From Clavelina lepadiformis (Eukaryota > Chordata > Ascidiacea > Aplousobranchia > Clavelinidae), in the NCBI RefSeq assembly GCF_947623445.1, contig NC_135241.1, positions 7,442,501-7,506,500 on the forward strand: a stretch of DNA of 64,000 nt. Direction: 5' to 3'. The notes under the pieces are model-generated. The model made no database searches, was not told the origin of the DNA, and saw only the letters and a program-made list of their open reading frames with translations. The translations under genes and the position numbers were made by a program. Positions 60,430 to 64,000 of this stretch are shown piece by piece. The first letter of the stretch is position 1. Every line of letters starts with the position of its first letter.

Positions 60430-61734
60430 TGAAAACTGCGTGATCAGAAACAAAGAGAAAAGACCTTACCTCGATTGAACTGGTACAACGATTGGTAAAC
60501 ACATACGTCAGAATTGAGAGGCCAAAAATTAGCCAAGATGGTGCAACTTTTCGAAGTCAATAACTGAACGAACAGAAGAAAGATTCATGCATTACAAAGA
60601 AGTTACGTCACCATATAAATAAGAGATGCATTCGATTTTTCAAAAAAAGACGAGACGAGAGAACAGACGAGAAGAGAGGAGAAAACCAAAATAAATTTTA
60701 CACAGTGAATTAAGTGCATTCAAGGCAAAACGTGTTTACCTCGATTATATTGTGGCGTTCGTGATAATAATTGCAATAATTTATACAAATTGGCATTTGC
60801 ACGAGTTTTTGTATTTTCTCCAGTTTAGATAATGTAATGTGTGCAAAGCTGCGTATTTCGTGTTAAGCAGTTATTCAAACAAAGGACTTTAAAATGTTTC
60901 AAGTAGCATTGTAATTTTACCGCGTAACGTCGATGGTACTTTGGTCAAAGTTTCGGTATAATAGAAGATGTAACATAGCTTGTACGTAGCAATGTATTGT
61001 TCCTAGTAAGCTTCATTCAATCGTAGTTCCAAATTGACATGTGACGTAGTTAAGTGTGTCAAGTGGTTTTCTGTACACGATGTAAATCGATTTGAATTCT
61101 TTGTGATAAAAGCTTAGATTGTAACATTTGACAAGTAGATACGTTTCACTGTATGGCTAATTTGGCAAGCGCTCATTGGTCAATACTTTAGTATAAAAGC
61201 AAATGTTTGGTTTAAATCGCTCTCTTGGAAATTCTCTTCTCTCTGAGTTATTTCCTTTGTTCTGCTGAATTGAAGTTATTACTGAATTATTTTGGAATTG
61301 GGATCATGGTGTAAACATTTCTAATTCGATACAACCTATTCGGACAATATAACAATTAGACTTTATGAAGTTGGTGTTGATTTGAAGAAGCAATATAGAG
61401 ACAGTAAACGCAACGGAGTCAAAGATAATTATCTCGGAGTCAAACAGTAAGACTTGGCTTGGCCTTAGGCCAGCCTAAACACCCGACACACCATCATTCC
61501 CATAATATTATCGGGCGACTGGAAGCTGTAAATAAAAGTGTATTCTGTTTGCTGCTGTTGTGTTCATTTCCTTGCAGGCAATTAAATCAATAAGTAAGTG
61601 TGCGCTAAATTACATTTACATATTGATGCAAACGGAACAATCGACTTTCATGGTTAGAAGAGAGAGACTCATCAGCCAACAAAGAAGATAGCCAAATCAA
61701 AGACAGCTATCAATTGTGGCGATTGGTGGACATT
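60430..61734. other. Unassigned insertion-like sequence
   Basis: Lies between the two Penelope pieces. It has a TATAAAAGC motif (61,190) and AATAAAAGTGTATTCTG (61,530), a promoter-then-poly(A) order that could mark a solo LTR, but no ends were found. A purine-rich GACGAGACGAGAGAACAGAC run is near 60,650. Confidence 0.3.
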
Positions 61735-61742
61735 GCTTAAGT

Positions 61743-62288
61743 CAGGGGTGTGCAACCTTTTGTACAAGAGGGCCAGATCCCAACAACTGGTTGAAACCGC
61801 GGGCCACACCTTTAATTAACATACACGTAGTTAAAAGCACAAAATCAATAACAGTGGTGGTTAAGACTGTTACAAGGTGCTAGTTAAGACTGTTACATAC
61901 TTTAGCTACTGTATCTCTCAGACTATTTACTAATTGCTTAACCTTCAATTGCCCTTTCTTACTTATTTAACAGCGTCTACATTTTCCTTGAAATACTAAC
62001 TGCTCAGCAATTGACATCTTTGTGAATTGCGTTCTTGCTTTGCACAAGCTAGCCGTTAGGCCCTAATCGTCTGTCTGTGACGCAACAATACCATAAGTGT
62101 TAGGGTATTGTTGCGTCACAGACATTCAGCCAAGGTTTGATTCAGCACTGCAAGGGGATTGGAATTGATTGCACATAGCAGACTAAACTAAATTAAAACT
62201 CGTTTCGGGGGCCGCACACCGTTCAAAATTGTCACTTCCCCGCGGGCCGCATATTTTTCCTTTGCGGGCCGCGGGTTGCACACCCCTG
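61743..62288. mobile_element. hAT MITE with internal perfect hairpin
   Basis: Ends CAGGGGTGTGCAACC and GGTTGCACACCCCTG; perfect 8-bp duplication GCTTAAGT (61735-61742 and 62289-62296). Contains a 20-bp-arm perfect hairpin (62073-62092 and 62104-62123), possibly a second, nested element. Confidence 0.95.
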
Positions 62289-62700
62289 GCTTAAGTCGTA
62301 ATAAATAATAGTGACACCATAATTACGTTAAATACGACTAGGCAACCATCCTAAACGTCATAATATCACCTATGTGTTCTTTCATCCTAGTCATGAGAGA
62401 GCGTTTGGTTTCCCCAATGTATGTAGCCTAGAGTTTCAATCTTGGCATGGGATCTCATAAATTGTCCCTTGTCTTTTGGTAGATGGTATCTGGTCTTTTG
62501 GAGAAAAAAGCAAATTACATATTTTTAAGGCTCGAATACCATCTTAATCCTTTGACTACTTAGGATCCTTCTCAATTTATCCGAAAGGTTGAAAATATGC
62601 AAGTACCACAAAACCTTGATAACGGTCAGAAGTGCTGGTGTTTCTCTTCGATTTAAACTTACATTTATTTAAAATCCAATTCGGGTAGCCGCATTTAACT

Positions 62701-64000
62701 GCAATGAATCCTTTACAATATCTTATATAACTTATATATAGTTGGATACTGAGGCAGTGCAGTGACTAGGCCACAAATAAACAGACTTTTAAATCAGACT
62801 AACTTGTAACACAGCTGTTAAAATAGTCTTGTAAGGACATTTTTCCCAACCAGTTTGGATTAATCGATTAATTGCGGGCGAGATTGTGTTACAGTAGAAT
62901 TGTAGCGCAACGAATGACATTACGTCATATATATGTCGTTGAGCTGTTCCTGATCCATCACTGCGGCTAACTTGATATTATTTTATTGGCAAATCACATT
63001 TGCCAAAGCAACGCGGAGAGACGTCTCAAAAGGGAGCGTCTATGACTCTATGTCCTTCCTTGGCTTAAATACGACTGATTTGAATTTTTGAAATGCGAAC
63101 TGTGAAATAGAGAAAAATCCAATGACTTTTCGGCAAATAAACATAGTGTCCTGAGACTCCTGACACTATCAAGGGGCACAGGGTGGTGAACGCTACAGGA
63201 TTACTGATGCGTGACGCACAGAGCAAATGCATAAAACAAAGCCATGACTGTCTGTCCAACAATGTTTTAATACAGCGTTAGTCCACTTTTGGACCACTAA
63301 ATTTATCAGCTTGAACCATCGTGTTGACTTTTAAGCTTACGTGACCAGCACCTTGTCTATAACTGACTGTAATTATTGTTCCTAACCGACCTTGGATTGG
63401 CACCTTAAAATAGTGCTATTAATCGTAAGACTCAAAAATATATTAAGCGGTATGTCTAAGTTGCATACGTTGCTCGTTTTTTGGGAACTTGATTATTTAT
63501 ACTTTGGGCTTTTTTTCGCAATTACTGTATTGCAAGTTTCGCAAAAACAGCATAATTTACACAACGCAGTAAAAAGAGCCGTTACCCATACTGTAAGAAA
63601 TGAAAGTGGCGTTGTAGGTTTGTTTTGTGCAATTTTGTACAGTTTCCAATATCTTTTTGTTTTGCAAAAATTTTTTTTTGTTTTATTTATAGAAAATACA
63701 GTAATGCTGCATTGTGACGAATCCACCATTCGATATAGAAATGTTTCTATAATTCTATTCGGTATCTTATTCATTTTTGTACAGTTTCTCAAGTTTTAAC
63801 TTAAAGAGGAAATAGATCATATGTTGCACAATCTTGTGCATTAAAACGAAGTCGTGCACTTAGCCTTAGAGGGTTTACGCCATCATGTTCAGTTCCCAGT
63901 CCTTTTGCGAAAGTTGGTTTAATGGACCCGATACGGATGGATAATAATGGACCCTTTGGTTTTATTAAGCAAAACTTGTCCTGACAAGTTAACGATCAAT
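62701..64000. other. Right-end intergenic stretch, no gene recognised
   Basis: A 135-codon hydrophobic open frame at 63392-63799 overlaps an equally long antisense frame and shows no family features, so I do not call it. Nothing else seen. Confidence 0.35.

Larger units (their letters stand above)
60140..62700 (-). mobile_element. Penelope-like element fragments with GIY-YIG domain, interrupted
   Basis: Minus strand, about 62,520-62,340, reads NLLFSPKDQIPSTKRQGTIY then EIPCQD and, after a small frame disturbance, ALS-TRMKEHIGDI, matching the GIY-YIG endonuclease linker of Penelope-like elements. A C-terminal piece at 60,364-60,152 reads KTSLSRHASEHKDAINWKDT and CKFIEPYFIKKRYNVTND, the usual end of these proteins. 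About 2 kb of other DNA, including the hAT at 61743-62288, separates the pieces. The reverse transcriptase part is not recognised. Decayed with several stops. Confidence 0.65.

Noticed and set aside
63392-63799. 135-codon open frame with hydrophobic stretches
   Set aside because: A similarly long frame exists on the opposite strand, composition is AT-driven and no family pattern or splice context supports it.
1-64000. CRISPR arrays, bacterial operons, rRNA genes
   Set aside because: The window is intron-bearing animal DNA. The one regular array (59108-59279) has no unique spacers and is a minisatellite.

Overview
This is a eukaryotic (animal) genomic window. The genes have short, GT-AG-bounded exons, there are vertebrate-like orthologues, and transposons are dense. 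The gene set (AOAH, CARF/ALS2CR8 family, SETD9, OXLD1, COX10, MSRB1 with an in-frame UGA, an intronless nanos with a vertebrate-type CCR4-NOT-binding motif), the AT-rich base composition and the scattered palindrome TAGGCCTA fit a marine invertebrate deuterostome. A tunicate is possible because SETD9 and OXLD1 sit only 33 nt apart on one strand, as in tunicate operons. The sequence alone does not settle the species.

Layout. 1-2.96 kb: old, broken Pao/BEL LTR retrotransposon (minus), running off the left edge. 3.3-9.4 kb: young Ty3/mdg4 (Gypsy) element with target duplications; its 3' LTR is split by a 1.8-kb PIF/Harbinger DNA transposon. 9.4-11.4 kb: non-coding, with one hAT remnant. 11.46-16.67 kb: complete 11-exon acyloxyacyl hydrolase gene (minus). 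17.7-19.0 kb: a duplicated block that includes the 3' end of the next gene. 19.01-20.70 kb: 7-exon CARF/ALS2CR8-domain gene (minus). 22.89-24.03 kb: SETD9 then OXLD1 (plus), possibly one operon. 24.67-32.0 kb: 6-exon COX10 (minus), whose second intron holds a hAT element that itself carries a piggyBac element and a hAT MITE. 33-36.5 kb: a cluster of hAT MITEs. 37.1-37.7 kb: probable solo LTR. 38.4-39.4 kb: decaying C2H2 gene. 40.5-44.4 kb: MSRB1 selenoprotein gene (plus) with a 2.5-kb hAT transposon in intron 1. 46.9-48.6 kb: CR1/L2-like LINE remnant split by a hAT MITE. 51.03-51.93 kb: nanos (minus). 53.3-54.2 kb: piggyBac remnant. 55.0-55.6 kb: second copy of the solo LTR. 59.0-60.0 kb: hairpin, minisatellite and foldback elements. 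60.1-62.7 kb: Penelope-like fragments with a GIY-YIG domain, broken up by other insertions.

Functionally the genes are unrelated single-copy housekeeping or developmental genes: LPS deacylation, haem A synthesis, methionine sulfoxide repair, a SET-domain protein, a mitochondrial oxidoreductase-like protein and a germline translational repressor. The striking theme is transposon traffic. I could place eleven hAT-type insertions, nearly all with 8-bp target duplications that can be read directly, and several are nested inside other elements or inside gene introns. The exon models below were built by hand from splice signals, phase continuity and family memory; no database was searched.
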